NCBI RefSeq assembly: GCF_002950945.1
Contig: NZ_CP012673.1
Location: forward strand, 9,004,501-9,068,500
Source: Sorangium cellulosum
GTDB lineage: Bacteria > Myxococcota_A > Polyangia > Polyangiales > Polyangiaceae
DNA: 64,000 nt
Direction of reading: 5' to 3'
Numbering within the stretch: position 1 is the stretch's first letter; each line of letters opens with the position of its first letter. Both the position numbers and the translations under genes were made by a program. The notes under the pieces were generated by a model, which saw only the letters and a program-made list of their open reading frames with translations, was not told the DNA's origin and searched no databases. This document shows positions 37,487 through 47,243 of this stretch, in pieces.

Positions 37487-37993
37487 TCACGGCAGCGAGA
37501 ACGGGACGTCGACGCGCACGCGCGCGCCCGGCGGCGGGATCGAGAGCGGCGGGAGCGCGGTGCCCAGGCAGGCCGTGACCTCGGGACGTGCGGTCTCGCG
37601 ATCCTCGATCACACCGCGCGCGACCTGCCGGCCCTGCGCGTCGAAGGTGATGTTGAAGACGTACTTCACGACCGGCCGCTCCGGCTGCGCCGCGATCGCC
37701 GGCGTGTAGCAGCGCTGCATCAGCGCCGCGCGGTGCGCCTCGAGCGCCTCGGCCGCGCGCCGGGCGACCTCGTCCCGCGGCGTCGCGCTGCGCGCCGGCG
37801 TCGCGCTCGGCGCCGGCGTCGCGCCCGGCGCCGGCGCGTCGGCTCCGGGCGCGCGCTCGTCGCGGCGCGCCGCCGGATCGTGCGCCTCCGGATCTCGCGC
37901 CGACGGGCCGTGGCGGAGGCCGAGGTAGACCGCGGCGGCGATCATCGCGCTGCCGAGGAGGATCGCGGTGGAGGTCGAGAGCTGCCTGCCCAT
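37487..37993 (-). CDS. TonB-like/AgmX-type membrane protein
   Basis: 168 residues from the ATG at 37993. One membrane segment (ILLGSAMIAAAVYLGL), a low-complexity Asp/Ala/Pro linker with repeats of P-A-(P/R)-S-A-T, and a C-terminal domain (RCYTPAI, VFNITFDAQGR, CLGTALPPLSIPP, RVDVPFSL) like the AgmX/PglI and TonB C-terminal folds. It probably spans the periplasm from the inner membrane. In myxobacteria such proteins act in gliding or energy transduction, but the match is general. It diverges from the permease over 150 bases. Confidence 0.65.
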   Translation of the reverse strand: MGRQLSTSTAILLGSAMIAAAVYLGLRHGPSARDPEAHDPAARRDERAPGADAPAPGATPAPSATPARSATPRDEVARRAAEALEAHRAALMQRCYTPAIAAQPERPVVKYVFNITFDAQGRQVARGVIEDRETARPEVTACLGTALPPLSIPPPGARVRVDVPFSLP

Positions 37994-38145
37994 GCCTTGT
38001 GTTCCCGCGGAACCCAGGATGAACGCCGCGCCGGCGCCGGTCCACGGCCGCCGTTGTTTACCCGGAAACCGCGCCGGCGGCGAGACGGCGCGGGACCCCC
38101 TCGGCCCGTTGACAGGCACACCTGCGGCCACTCAGATGCGCCGCC

Positions 38146-39441
38146 GTGTGGTCCGTCCTCCTGGTCTTCGCCGCGACGTACATCCTCATCGCGGCGCGCC
38201 GCCTGTCGATCCTCCCCATCGGGCGCCCGGCCGGCGCGCTCGCGGGCGCGTGCGGCATGGTCCTCCTGAGCGTGGTCGACCCCGGCGCCGGCCTGACCCC
38301 GGAGGCGGCGTTCGCCGCGATCGAGCCGAACACCATCGGCCTGCTGCTCGGCATGATGCTGCTCTCGGCGTCGCTCGACATGGCCGGGGTGTTCGAGCAC
38401 GCCGCCGCGTGGGTCGCGCGGCGGCGCCTGTCGCCGGTCCGCCTGCTCTACCTCGTCACGCTGGGCTCCGGGCTGGCCTCGGCGGTGCTGCTGAACGACT
38501 CGGTCTGCGTGATGCTGGCGCCGCTCGTCGACCGGACCGCCCGGCGCGCGGGGCTCGATCGCGTCCCGTACCTGCTCGCGCTCGCCATGGGCGCCAACGC
38601 CGGCAGCGCGCTCACGCTCGCGGGCAACCCGCAGAACATGCTCGTCGGCCACCTCTCGGGCATCTCCTACCGCACTTACCTGCTGGAGGCAGGCCCGGCC
38701 GCCCTGATCGGGCTCGCCGTGACCGCGGTGATGCTGCACCTCCTGCTCCGGCGCCGCATCGCGGCGCGGACGCCGTCGCTCGATCTCGCCCCCGAGCCCG
38801 AACGCGACGCCGCGCCGGCGCGCGACCCGGCGCAAGGCGCCGCGGCCCCGCCCGGGAGCGCGCGGCCGAACGCCGCGGTGCCGCTCGCCTGCATCGCGGT
38901 CGTGTCGCTGCTCTTCGTGCTCGGCGCGAACCTGGCCTGGACGGCGATCGGCGGCGCCACCGCGGCGATCCTCCTGCACCGGCGCGACGCGAACGGCCTG
39001 TTCGAGCGGGTGTCGTGGACCGTGCTCGTGTTCTTCGGCGCCCTCTTCATCGTCGTGGCCGGCCTCCAGAAGACCGGCATGCCCGAGCAGGCGCTGCGCG
39101 CCGTCAGCCCCTACCTGCCGGCCGGGCCGGCGACGGGCGTCCTCGGGCTCAGCATCGCGATGCTCGTCGGCTGCCAGATCGTCTCCAACGTCCCGTTCAT
39201 CCTGCTCGCGGAGTCGTACATCCGGAGCCAGCCCGATCCACACCTCGCCTGGATCGCGACGGCCCTGGTCTCCACGCTCGCGGGCAACTTCACGCTGCTC
39301 GGCTCGGTGGCGAACATCATCGTCGTGGAGACGGTCGGCGCCGAGCGGGAGATCGGCTTTCGCTCGTACGCGAAGGTGGGGGTCCCGGTGACGCTCGCCT
39401 CGACCGCCGCCGCGCTCCTCTGGCTCCTGCTCGTGCGCTGA
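38146..39441 (+). CDS. ArsB/NhaD/SLC13-type ion permease
   Basis: A 431-residue inner-membrane protein with about 11 hydrophobic segments, starting at GTG. Its two inverted halves carry the family signatures NDSVCVMLAPLVD and LTLAGNPQNMLVG in the first half, and SNVPFILLAE with NFTLLGSVANIIVVE in the second. The family moves arsenite, citrate, sulfate, silicate or sodium/protons; the substrate here cannot be named. A hydrophilic loop of about 35 residues (EPERDAAPARDPAQG) joins the halves. It stands alone. Confidence 0.82.
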   Translation: MWSVLLVFAATYILIAARRLSILPIGRPAGALAGACGMVLLSVVDPGAGLTPEAAFAAIEPNTIGLLLGMMLLSASLDMAGVFEHAAAWVARRRLSPVRLLYLVTLGSGLASAVLLNDSVCVMLAPLVDRTARRAGLDRVPYLLALAMGANAGSALTLAGNPQNMLVGHLSGISYRTYLLEAGPAALIGLAVTAVMLHLLLRRRIAARTPSLDLAPEPERDAAPARDPAQGAAAPPGSARPNAAVPLACIAVVSLLFVLGANLAWTAIGGATAAILLHRRDANGLFERVSWTVLVFFGALFIVVAGLQKTGMPEQALRAVSPYLPAGPATGVLGLSIAMLVGCQIVSNVPFILLAESYIRSQPDPHLAWIATALVSTLAGNFTLLGSVANIIVVETVGAEREIGFRSYAKVGVPVTLASTAAALLWLLLVR

Positions 39442-39975
39442 CCGGCGCGCTGACCCGGGCCGCCCCCGCGCGCCGGACGCACCGTGTCGATCAGAGCTGC
39501 GCCTGCCGTCGCGCGCGGAGGCGCTGATGCCGCGATGCGGCGCGGTCGGGCTGCCGCCGCTGCGGCGGCCTGCGCCGTCCGTCGAGCCACGCGTGGACCA
39601 CCGTGATCCCCACGGCGGCACAGAAAGCAGGGCTCACGGCGAGCATCACGAGAGGTCGCAGGGTCCGATGAACGGCGCGCATGTTCATGTGACCCAGGAT
39701 ACGCCTACCAGCGCGGGTGGAGTAGCGCGCTGCGTCGAGATCGCGTCGATTCGGAGGGACGAGAAGGCCCACACGCGACGCCACTGAAGAACGGGAGACG
39801 GAAAAATCTTGTCTTGCTGGATCACAGTGTCTACACCTGCCGTGACCGATCTCGATCCTCTGCGCGCGGCCCGCAGCGCTGCGCGGGAGCGAGGCTCTCG
39901 GAGGCGCGCCTGAGCGGCCGCTCTCCGCGCCGAGGCGAACGAACCGCGGTCACCCATCTCCCGGAGAGGCCCTGA
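39442..39975. other. intergenic region, one doubtful small gene
   Basis: 534 bases between the permease and the SDR. Apart from the small minus-strand frame at 39491-39688, nothing is recognised. The SDR start has GGAGAGG 7 bases upstream. Confidence 0.45.
39491..39688 (-). CDS. possible small membrane peptide
   Basis: 65 codons: MNMRAVHRTL, then a hydrophobic stretch (PLVMLAVSPAFCAAVGITVV) and a very basic Arg/Gln tail. It could be a one-helix membrane peptide, but the ribosome binding site is weak (GGGT) and a second ATG lies two codons in. In so GC-rich a genome it may also be chance. Confidence 0.3.
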   Translation of the reverse strand: MNMRAVHRTLRPLVMLAVSPAFCAAVGITVVHAWLDGRRRPPQRRQPDRAASRHQRLRARRQAQL

Positions 39976-40737
39976 ATGGCGCACGATCTATCGAAACGAG
40001 TTGCCCTTGTCACCGGCGCTTCCCGCGGCCTCGGCGCGGCCATCGCGCGCAAGCTCGCGGGGTCCGGCGCGCGGGTGGCGGTCAATTACTTCGGCGGGCG
40101 CGAGGGGGCGGCGCGTGTGGTCGAGGACATCCGCCGGAGCGGCGGCGAGGCCGAGGCGTTCCAGGCCGACGTGCGCGACGAGCGGGACGTCGCCCGCCTC
40201 GTGGACGAGGTGCGGGCGCGCTTCGGCCCCGTCGAGGTGCTCGTGCTCAACGCGACGGGCCCGCAGCCCTACGTGAAGCTCGAGGAGCTGACCTGGCGTC
40301 ACTGCCTCGACCAGCTCGAGTTCTTCGTGAAGAGCCCGGTCCTCCTCTCGCAGGCGGTGGTGCCCGAGATGAAGGAGCGCCGCGCGGGGCGGATCATCAA
40401 CATCGGCTCCGAGGTGTTCGAGCAGGGCGTCCCCGAGTTCTCGAACTACGTCTCGGCGAAGGGCGCGCAGCTCGGCCTCACGCGCTCCTGGGCGCAGGAG
40501 CTCGGCCCGTGGGGGATCACGGTCAACCTGGTCGCGCCCGGCTGGATCCCTGTCGAGCGCCACGCCAGCGAGGGCCTCACCGACGCCCACAAGCAGTCCT
40601 ACGCGTCGGGGAACGCGCTCCGGCGCATGGGCACGCCGGACGAGATCGGCGACGCCGTCGTGTTCCTCGCGTCCGACGCCGCCGGGTTCATCACGGGCCA
40701 GAAGCTGTCCGTGAACGGCGGCAGGACGCTGGCCTGA
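39976..40737 (+). CDS. short-chain dehydrogenase/reductase
   Basis: A 253-residue classical SDR. TGASRGLG (13-20) binds NAD(P), NAT in LVLNATG near 91-95 replaces the usual NNAG, and the catalytic Ser145, Tyr158 and Lys162 (NYVSAKGAQ) are all present. The C-terminus SVNGGRTLA is typical of FabG-like 3-oxoacyl reductases. The Thr in place of Ala in the NNAG motif is common. It ends 174 bases before the giant kinase (convergent). The substrate is unknown; a FabG-type role is only one option. Confidence 0.88.
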   Translation: MAHDLSKRVALVTGASRGLGAAIARKLAGSGARVAVNYFGGREGAARVVEDIRRSGGEAEAFQADVRDERDVARLVDEVRARFGPVEVLVLNATGPQPYVKLEELTWRHCLDQLEFFVKSPVLLSQAVVPEMKERRAGRIINIGSEVFEQGVPEFSNYVSAKGAQLGLTRSWAQELGPWGITVNLVAPGWIPVERHASEGLTDAHKQSYASGNALRRMGTPDEIGDAVVFLASDAAGFITGQKLSVNGGRTLA

Positions 40738-40762
40738 CCGGCCCGGGAGGACCGCCGTCGGA

Positions 40763-40822
40763 GCCACAGGGGACGCCGAGGACACAGACGAGAGAAGGCT
40801 CTGCGTCCTCTGTGCCCGCTTC
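40763..40822. repeat. intergenic inverted repeat with ACAGAGGAC-type arms
   Basis: The left arm (near 40764-40788, cacaggggacgccgaggac) and the right arm (near 40799-40822, tctgcgtcctctgtg) pair imperfectly: 11 of 12 in the inner half, fewer further out. It lies between the convergent SDR and giant kinase. Its built-in short direct repeats recall the 34064-34133 hairpin. Confidence 0.45.
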
Positions 40823-40911
40823 GCACACCGAGGGCTCGGCGCGTGGAAAGACCACGATGCCGTCGCGACGCTGGGCGACTCGTACGGCCCGCTCACCGAC
40901 GCGCCAGCAGC

Positions 40912-43900
40912 TCAGCTGCCGTCGTCAGCCCCGGGGCGGGGGGTTTCGTGTTGGTTGTCCACCGCCGGGGGGCGCAACGGGAGCTCCACGACGAACGTCG
41001 CTCCGCCGTTCGGCTTGCTCTCCACCCGGACGGTGCCGCCGTGCGAGGAGACGATCCAGCGTACCAGATAGAGGCCGAGGCCGAGACCGCCGAAATTCCG
41101 CGCCGACACCGCGCGCTCGAAGCGATCGAAGATCCTGGCCTGATCCCCCTCTGCTATCCCGATCCCGTGATCTCGGACGATCACGAGCGCCGAGTTCGCC
41201 TGCCTGCGCACGCCCACGTGAATGGGCCGATGCATGCCGTACTTCATCGCGTTCGACAGGAGGTTGAACAGGACCTGCTCCAGGCGGGACCTATCCCAGT
41301 GTCCCACCACTGGCTCGTCCATCTCGAGCTCTGTCCGGCAGCCAGCCGCCGCGAGCTGCGGGGCCATCCGCTCGACGATCTCGCGGGCCAGGGAGGAGAG
41401 ATCGACTGGCTCGCATGCGAGTGTCAGCCGTCCGGCGTGCAACCGCGAGACATCCAGCAGCTCGTCCACCAGATGCCCGAGCCGCGCGATCTGCCGATTG
41501 ACGACCTGGAACATGGTCTCGATCCGTGCCGGGGTGAGGTTCGCGGACCGGTCGCGGCGCAAGTGCCGCTCGACCATCTGAATCTGCATTTGCAGCGACG
41601 TGAGCGGGGTCTTGAGCTCATGGGAGGCGATCATGAGGAATTCGTCCCGCCGCCCGATCGCCTCCTGGGCGATCGCGTACAGCCGGGCGTTGTCGAGCGC
41701 GAGCGCTGCACGGCGGCCCAGCTCCTCGGCCAGCGCCAGGTCGGCGGGCCCATAACGACGCTGCTGCGCGGTCGCCAGCAGGAACATGACCCCGAGGCAC
41801 CGATCGCGCGCGCGGAGTGGAACGCGGAGGTAGGCGTGGACGCTGAGCTGCTGCAGGAGGGGCATGGCGCGGGCGTCCCCGATCTCGGGCCCGGTCGGCG
41901 TCGCCACCGCGGGGGAGGCCAGCGCCTCACGCAGCGCCTCGAGCTCTTCGCGGGGCGCTCCTGAGGCGGCGGTGCCGAAGACCGCGTCGCCGTCGGGGAG
42001 GACGCTGACGACGCACCGGTCGGAGAGCTCGGGCACCGCGAGATCGGCGACGCTCTCGAGCGTGGCGTCGTAGCCCAGCGCCATCAGCTTGCGGCTCGCA
42101 TCGGCCAGGAAGCGCTGGGCCCGCTCGACCTGCTTGCGCTCGGTGATGTCGGTGGATATGCCGCAGAGCGCGCGCGGCGCGGCGCCCTCGCCGAGAGGAA
42201 ACTTGACCGACAGGAAGGTGCGCGTCCCATCGGCGAGCGGCAGCACCTCCTCCCATTCCATCGGCGTCCCCGCCTCGAGCACCTTCCGGTCGTGGTCACG
42301 AAGGGTCTCCGCGATCTGACCGGGGAAGATCTCCGCGTCGGTCCTTCCGAGGAGCCGCTCGCTCGGGAGGCGCAACAGGTCGCACACGTGCCGATTGGCG
42401 AGCAGGAAGCGACCTTCGCGGTCCTTGAGGTAGATGGCCGCCGCCGAGTTGTCGACGATGGCCTGGAGGATCTCTTGACTGTCCTTGAGCGCCTGCTCCG
42501 CCCGCCGCCGTTCGGTGTTCTCCTCCTCGAGATCGGAATAGAGCATGGCATTCTCCAGCGAGATTGCCGTCTGCGAGGCGAGCAGCTCGAGCACGTTGAG
42601 CCGCGCGGGGGTGAACACCCCGGTGACCAGGTTGTTCTCCAGGTAGAGGATGCCGAGCAGTCGGGTCTGGCGCGCGATGGGGAGGCATAACAAAGATCTC
42701 GGCCGCCTGCGCGTGAAGTGCTCGTCCTCCAGGAACGGGTGCGGGGCGGCGGCGTCGTCGAGCAGCAAGCGCTCGCGGCTCCGGCGGACATAGTTGAGGA
42801 TCGACTGCGGGAGCGTCGCCGTCGACTCTTCGCAGAGGTCGAGCAAGCGCACCGTCCCTCCCCTCGCCTCGATCGCGGCCGCGGTCGACAGACGTTCGCC
42901 CCGGACGAGGACCACATACCCACGATCGGCGCCCGCGTGCTCGACCACGATGCGCAGCAACGTCTCGAGCAGGCGCGGCAGCTTCAGCTCCCCGGAGATG
43001 CTCTGCGAGGCCTTGACCACCGACAACACGTCGAACTGCTCGGCCCGCAGCGCGAAGGTGACGGTGGGGGCGATCGGCTTGCGCTCCACGAGGTGGGGGT
43101 AGCGCTGGTCGAGCTGCTCCACCTTGGCATGGGCGCCCCAGCGGAAGTAGCCGGCGCGGGCCTTCTGCAGGAAGGCGTCGGCGGAGATGGCGAGGCCGCG
43201 CGCGCGGTGAAACCCCGCAGCGAGCTCGCAGGCGAGGGCCTCGTGCTGGACGAAGCCGTGCTCCCGCGCCGATGAGATGGCCTGCTCGTAGAGACGGCTC
43301 GCCTCGGATTCGCGCCCCAGGAGCCGGGCGATCTCGGCGCGCACCAGGGCGTGTTTGTGGAGGAAGTTCTCGGGACAGTTGTCCGCCCACACGCCGAGCT
43401 GCCTCTCGCCCGCCAGAAGACCGTCGGGGAGCTCCCGCGACGGCGACGGCGACGCATCGCAGACGGCGGCGAGCGCGAGCGCGCGATAGAAGACGAACTC
43501 GACGAGCAATGGGCCCATTCCGAACCTCCAGGCTTGCTCGCTGCTCGCGATGGTCGTCGCCGCGACCGCCTCCCTGGGGGAGCCGAGCACGAGCAGCGCC
43601 TGTGCTTTGAATATATAGTAGAAGCAGTGAGCCCCCTCCAGGTCATTCGGATCCAGCCGCTCCTCGAAGGCCTGCTGATCCAGCACCGATCCATCCAGCA
43701 TCGAGAAGTGGACTGGTCTCCCTCGCAGCGTCTGGATCAGGCAATAGGCGCCGAGGAGGATGTCATGAGAGAACCCGTGACGCGCCCTGCGCACGAAGCG
43801 AAGCCGATCTTCGACCTCACGAAGGACCTCCTCCAGAGGCTCACCGCAGGCGAGCGGAAACAACGGAGCGAACTGGCAATTACTGCATGCCAGATGCAGG

Positions 43901-46900
43901 TCGCCTGACTCGATCGCGGCATTGTACCCGATGAGCGAATAGAAAGGAGCCTCTCGGTAGTGCCGCCGCCAGAAGGCAAGGTGGTTTCCGAATATGGTGA
44001 ACACGAAGGATTTCGTGACGAGGAGGCTGCTCCCGTCCGCCAGGCGGCAGGCGAGCTCGCCGAGGCGGTAAGCCTCCTTGTATTTCCAGTACCTACGGGC
44101 GACCTCCACGGCGAAGCCGCTGTACGCGTGGGCCGAGCTCTCGGCGTTGCCGTGACGCAGGCTGAGCTCGATCCTGCGCACGGCGACGAGATACATCAGA
44201 TTCGGGTCTACAAAATAGGCGGCGAGGGCCACGCCTCGCAAGACGCCCATCGCGACCTTGATCTCCGGGTGCGTCATGGGGGGCAGATGGATCAGCTCCT
44301 CGATGGCCCGGTCCCCCAGCATTTGCCACACGCGCTCGGTCTCTTCTTCGACCTGGGCGTCGGTGGGGTGGATCGGCAATTCGATCCCGAACGCGCGGAG
44401 GCACCGAAGCCCGAGCTCCAGCGCGCGGGCGCTTTGCCTGCAGGTCACATGGAAGCCGACCGCGAGCTCGACAACCGCGGCCCTCTCGAGCTCGGTCCGC
44501 GCTCGAGACAAGAGCTCTTCGAAGAGCGGCTCAGCGTCTTCGAAGCTGCCGGTGACGTACGCAGCGTACGCTCGCTCGAAGGTCAGGTTGTAGGTCAGCT
44601 CGTACTGCGACTCCCAGCGGTCCGGCGCGAGCAACGCCGCGCCCGCGGCGAAGAGAGCCGCCGCGCCGTGGAACGCCGCCGCAGCCTTGGCCTTCCTGCC
44701 GGCGCGGAGGTTCAACGCGGCGATCTCGTTCCTCTCCGCCTGGGAGCGGACGAGCGCCGCGCCGCGGTTGAGGTGACCTATGACGTCGAAGATCATCTCC
44801 TCACGCTCTTCGGCGCGCTGCCGCTTCAGGAGCAGCCAGCCAATCCCAAGGTGCACCTCGGCGAGCCGTTCCGCCGGAATCAACGCGTAGGCGGCTTGCT
44901 GCACCCGGTCGTGGAGGAACCGATAGGTCCCGCCCTGGCTAACGATCAGCCCCTCCTGAACGGCCTCTTCGAGCGCCTCGCGGAGCTCTGCCGCCGGACG
45001 TTTTGCCACCACCGCGAGGGTGTCGAGGTCCAGGCGGCTGCCCAGACACGCGGCGAGCTTGACGGCGTCCAGCGCCGGGACCGAGAGCCGCTTCAGCTTC
45101 CCCGTCATCAGCTCGACGACGTTATCGGTGAAGCCCTTGTCGCGGATCGCGGCGATGTCCCACCGCCACGCGCCGGCCTCCGCATCGAGGACGATGAGCC
45201 GCTCTTGATGCAGCGCGCTCAAGAACTGGAGCACGAAGAAAGGGTTGCCACCGGTCTTCTCGTAGACCAGGTGCGCGAGGGGCTCGACCTGATCCGCGCT
45301 CGCGCGGACCGCCTCGGCCACGAGCGCTCCAACGTCAGCCGCCGAGATCGGCGCGAGGGCGATGTTGGCGACGACCGCGCCCTGCTTCCTCGCGTCGGCC
45401 AGCGTGCGCTGCAGCGGGTGCGCGGGGCCGACCTCGTTGTCGCGATAGGCGCCGAGCAGGAGCAGGTACGAAGCCTCGGTATACGTCACGAGCTGCTCCA
45501 CGAGCTTCAAGCTGGCCGTGTCGGCCCATTGCAGATCGTCGAGGAAGAGCACCACCGGGTGCTCTTTCTCCGCAGTCGCCGCGACGAAGCGCTGGACCGC
45601 CGCGTGTAGCCGGGTCTGGGCCTCGGTGGCCGGGAGCTCGGGCATGGGCTCTTGCGGGCCCACGAGCTGCTCGATCTCGGGCAGCACGTCGGCGAACAGC
45701 CGGCCGTTCGACCCAAGGGCCTCCCGCAGACGCTGCCGGAAGCGCTCGACTCGGTCCTCGCTCGCAGCCAGGATCTCCTGCAAGAGGCCCCGGAACGCCT
45801 GGAGAAAAGGGAGGTAAGGTACGCCTCTATTGTATTGATCGCATTTGCCGGAGAGGAAAAAGCCCCGCTCCCGCACCACCGTGCTGTGCAGCTCGGCCAC
45901 GAGCGACGACTTGCCGATGCCCGAGTAACCCGACACGAGCACGAGCTCCGGCCGGCCCTGCGCTACCACCCGCTCGAAAGCGGCGCGCAGCGCCTCGACT
46001 TCGCGCTCGCGTCCATAGAGCCGCTGTGGGACCTGGAAGCGATCGGAGAGGTCACGCTGCCCGAGCGCAAAGGCTTCGATGTTGCCGCTCGCCCGCCACC
46101 GGGCGAAGCACGCGTCCAGGTCGTACCGCAGGCCGAGCGCGCTCTGATAACGCTCCTCGGGGGCCTTGGCCAGCAGCTTGAGCACGACCGCGGACAAGAG
46201 CGGCGGAACGGAGCGTACTATCGCGTGGGGCGGGACCGGCGTTTGAGCGATATGGCAGTGCACCCACTCCAGGGGATCGCGCGCGTCGAAGGGCAGGCGG
46301 CCCGTCAGCATCTGGTAGAACGTGACCCCGAGGGAGTACAGGTCGGTCCGCTCGTCGATCCAACGGTTCATCCGGCCCGTCTGCTCCGGCGCCATATAGG
46401 CCAGCGTCCCCTCGATGAGACCAGCGTGGGTGAGGTCTTGGGACTCGCGAGGTGCCCGGGAGGCGATCCCGAGGTCGGTGATCTTGACCTCGTCGGTGTC
46501 AGCGTTGTAGAGCAAGTTTTCAGGCTTGATGTCCTTGTGGAGGATGTGATGTCGATGCAGCTCAGCGAGCGCTGCAGCAATGCGGAGGGCGAGGGGGAAG
46601 AAGCGATCGAGCGGCATCGGCTCGCCGAGGGGATGATCGAGGGAGCGGCCCCCGAAGTCCTCCAGGATCAGCGCCGGCTGGCCGTGGAACGCGTCGATCG
46701 CGTAGGGCTTGACGACGGCCGAAGCGTCGATCGCGCCGGCGATCTCGTACTCGTGGTACAGCCGCCCGAGAGCGCGGGGATCGGTGTGGTCGCGCCGTAT
46801 AACCTTGAGCACGACCGTCCGGTCGTCTTCTTTGCGACGTGCCCGGAAGACGAGGGTATCTGTACCTTCATGGAGAATCTCGAGCACGACATAACGCGAA

Positions 46901-46911
46901 TCGCTGGTCAT
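40912..46911 (-). CDS. giant hybrid Ser/Thr kinase - ATPase - histidine kinase
   Basis: 1999 residues. Domains in order: Ser/Thr kinase (1-280; Lys36, HKD 125-127 in place of HRD, Asn132, DLG 146-148 in place of DFG); AAA_16-type ATPase (300-600; Walker A GYSGIGKS 328-335, Walker B VVLFLDDLQW 453-462); TPR-like helices (about 620-1280); GAF (about 1308-1455); PAS (1477-1597); GAF (1610-1740); HisKA with phospho-acceptor His1764 (SHELKTPLTSL); HATPase (NLLSNAMKYG, DHGIGI, GGLGLGLYLV). This is the HstK architecture known from cyanobacteria and myxobacteria. It senses signals through GAF/PAS parts and may relay to an unlinked response regulator, as no receiver domain or regulator gene is adjacent. 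Confidence 0.93.
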   Translation of the reverse strand: MTSDSRYVVLEILHEGTDTLVFRARRKEDDRTVVLKVIRRDHTDPRALGRLYHEYEIAGAIDASAVVKPYAIDAFHGQPALILEDFGGRSLDHPLGEPMPLDRFFPLALRIAAALAELHRHHILHKDIKPENLLYNADTDEVKITDLGIASRAPRESQDLTHAGLIEGTLAYMAPEQTGRMNRWIDERTDLYSLGVTFYQMLTGRLPFDARDPLEWVHCHIAQTPVPPHAIVRSVPPLLSAVVLKLLAKAPEERYQSALGLRYDLDACFARWRASGNIEAFALGQRDLSDRFQVPQRLYGREREVEALRAAFERVVAQGRPELVLVSGYSGIGKSSLVAELHSTVVRERGFFLSGKCDQYNRGVPYLPFLQAFRGLLQEILAASEDRVERFRQRLREALGSNGRLFADVLPEIEQLVGPQEPMPELPATEAQTRLHAAVQRFVAATAEKEHPVVLFLDDLQWADTASLKLVEQLVTYTEASYLLLLGAYRDNEVGPAHPLQRTLADARKQGAVVANIALAPISAADVGALVAEAVRASADQVEPLAHLVYEKTGGNPFFVLQFLSALHQERLIVLDAEAGAWRWDIAAIRDKGFTDNVVELMTGKLKRLSVPALDAVKLAACLGSRLDLDTLAVVAKRPAAELREALEEAVQEGLIVSQGGTYRFLHDRVQQAAYALIPAERLAEVHLGIGWLLLKRQRAEEREEMIFDVIGHLNRGAALVRSQAERNEIAALNLRAGRKAKAAAAFHGAAALFAAGAALLAPDRWESQYELTYNLTFERAYAAYVTGSFEDAEPLFEELLSRARTELERAAVVELAVGFHVTCRQSARALELGLRCLRAFGIELPIHPTDAQVEEETERVWQMLGDRAIEELIHLPPMTHPEIKVAMGVLRGVALAAYFVDPNLMYLVAVRRIELSLRHGNAESSAHAYSGFAVEVARRYWKYKEAYRLGELACRLADGSSLLVTKSFVFTIFGNHLAFWRRHYREAPFYSLIGYNAAIESGDLHLACSNCQFAPLFPLACGEPLEEVLREVEDRLRFVRRARHGFSHDILLGAYCLIQTLRGRPVHFSMLDGSVLDQQAFEERLDPNDLEGAHCFYYIFKAQALLVLGSPREAVAATTIASSEQAWRFGMGPLLVEFVFYRALALAAVCDASPSPSRELPDGLLAGERQLGVWADNCPENFLHKHALVRAEIARLLGRESEASRLYEQAISSAREHGFVQHEALACELAAGFHRARGLAISADAFLQKARAGYFRWGAHAKVEQLDQRYPHLVERKPIAPTVTFALRAEQFDVLSVVKASQSISGELKLPRLLETLLRIVVEHAGADRGYVVLVRGERLSTAAAIEARGGTVRLLDLCEESTATLPQSILNYVRRSRERLLLDDAAAPHPFLEDEHFTRRRPRSLLCLPIARQTRLLGILYLENNLVTGVFTPARLNVLELLASQTAISLENAMLYSDLEEENTERRRAEQALKDSQEILQAIVDNSAAAIYLKDREGRFLLANRHVCDLLRLPSERLLGRTDAEIFPGQIAETLRDHDRKVLEAGTPMEWEEVLPLADGTRTFLSVKFPLGEGAAPRALCGISTDITERKQVERAQRFLADASRKLMALGYDATLESVADLAVPELSDRCVVSVLPDGDAVFGTAASGAPREELEALREALASPAVATPTGPEIGDARAMPLLQQLSVHAYLRVPLRARDRCLGVMFLLATAQQRRYGPADLALAEELGRRAALALDNARLYAIAQEAIGRRDEFLMIASHELKTPLTSLQMQIQMVERHLRRDRSANLTPARIETMFQVVNRQIARLGHLVDELLDVSRLHAGRLTLACEPVDLSSLAREIVERMAPQLAAAGCRTELEMDEPVVGHWDRSRLEQVLFNLLSNAMKYGMHRPIHVGVRRQANSALVIVRDHGIGIAEGDQARIFDRFERAVSARNFGGLGLGLYLVRWIVSSHGGTVRVESKPNGGATFVVELPLRPPAVDNQHETPRPGADDGS

Positions 46912-47243
46912 GTGAGAGCCTTTGGAGACGATCTAGCTGATTCAACGTGGCGCTCCTCAGATCTATAGGACTATCGGGGACGTTTGCACATCGCGCAGAG
47001 GTGCCGCAGGCGGGCCGCCGTCGACGCGCTCTCCCGCAAGCGCCAGGGCGTGCTCTCGCTGCTCGCTCCCGCAGGCGGGTCGTTCGAGGAGCTCACCCTG
47101 CCCGGCCGCGTCTCGGCCGGCCCCGCTCCGGGCGGGCACCCAGGACAATTCTCTTCCTGGCGTCCCCAGCGCCTTGGCCGCTCACTCGCTCCTCGCGCGA
47201 GCCCCGCGCTGGAGGTGTTCATCGCGGAGGCCGCGGAGCATCG
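46912..47243. other. intergenic stretch, no gene recognised
   Basis: 332 bases between the giant kinase start and the CPBP gene stop. Frames on both strands are open for 80-100 codons, but all are Arg/Ser-rich with no domain or ribosome binding site. The promoter for the kinase must lie in 46912-47000, which is somewhat AT-richer. Confidence 0.45.
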
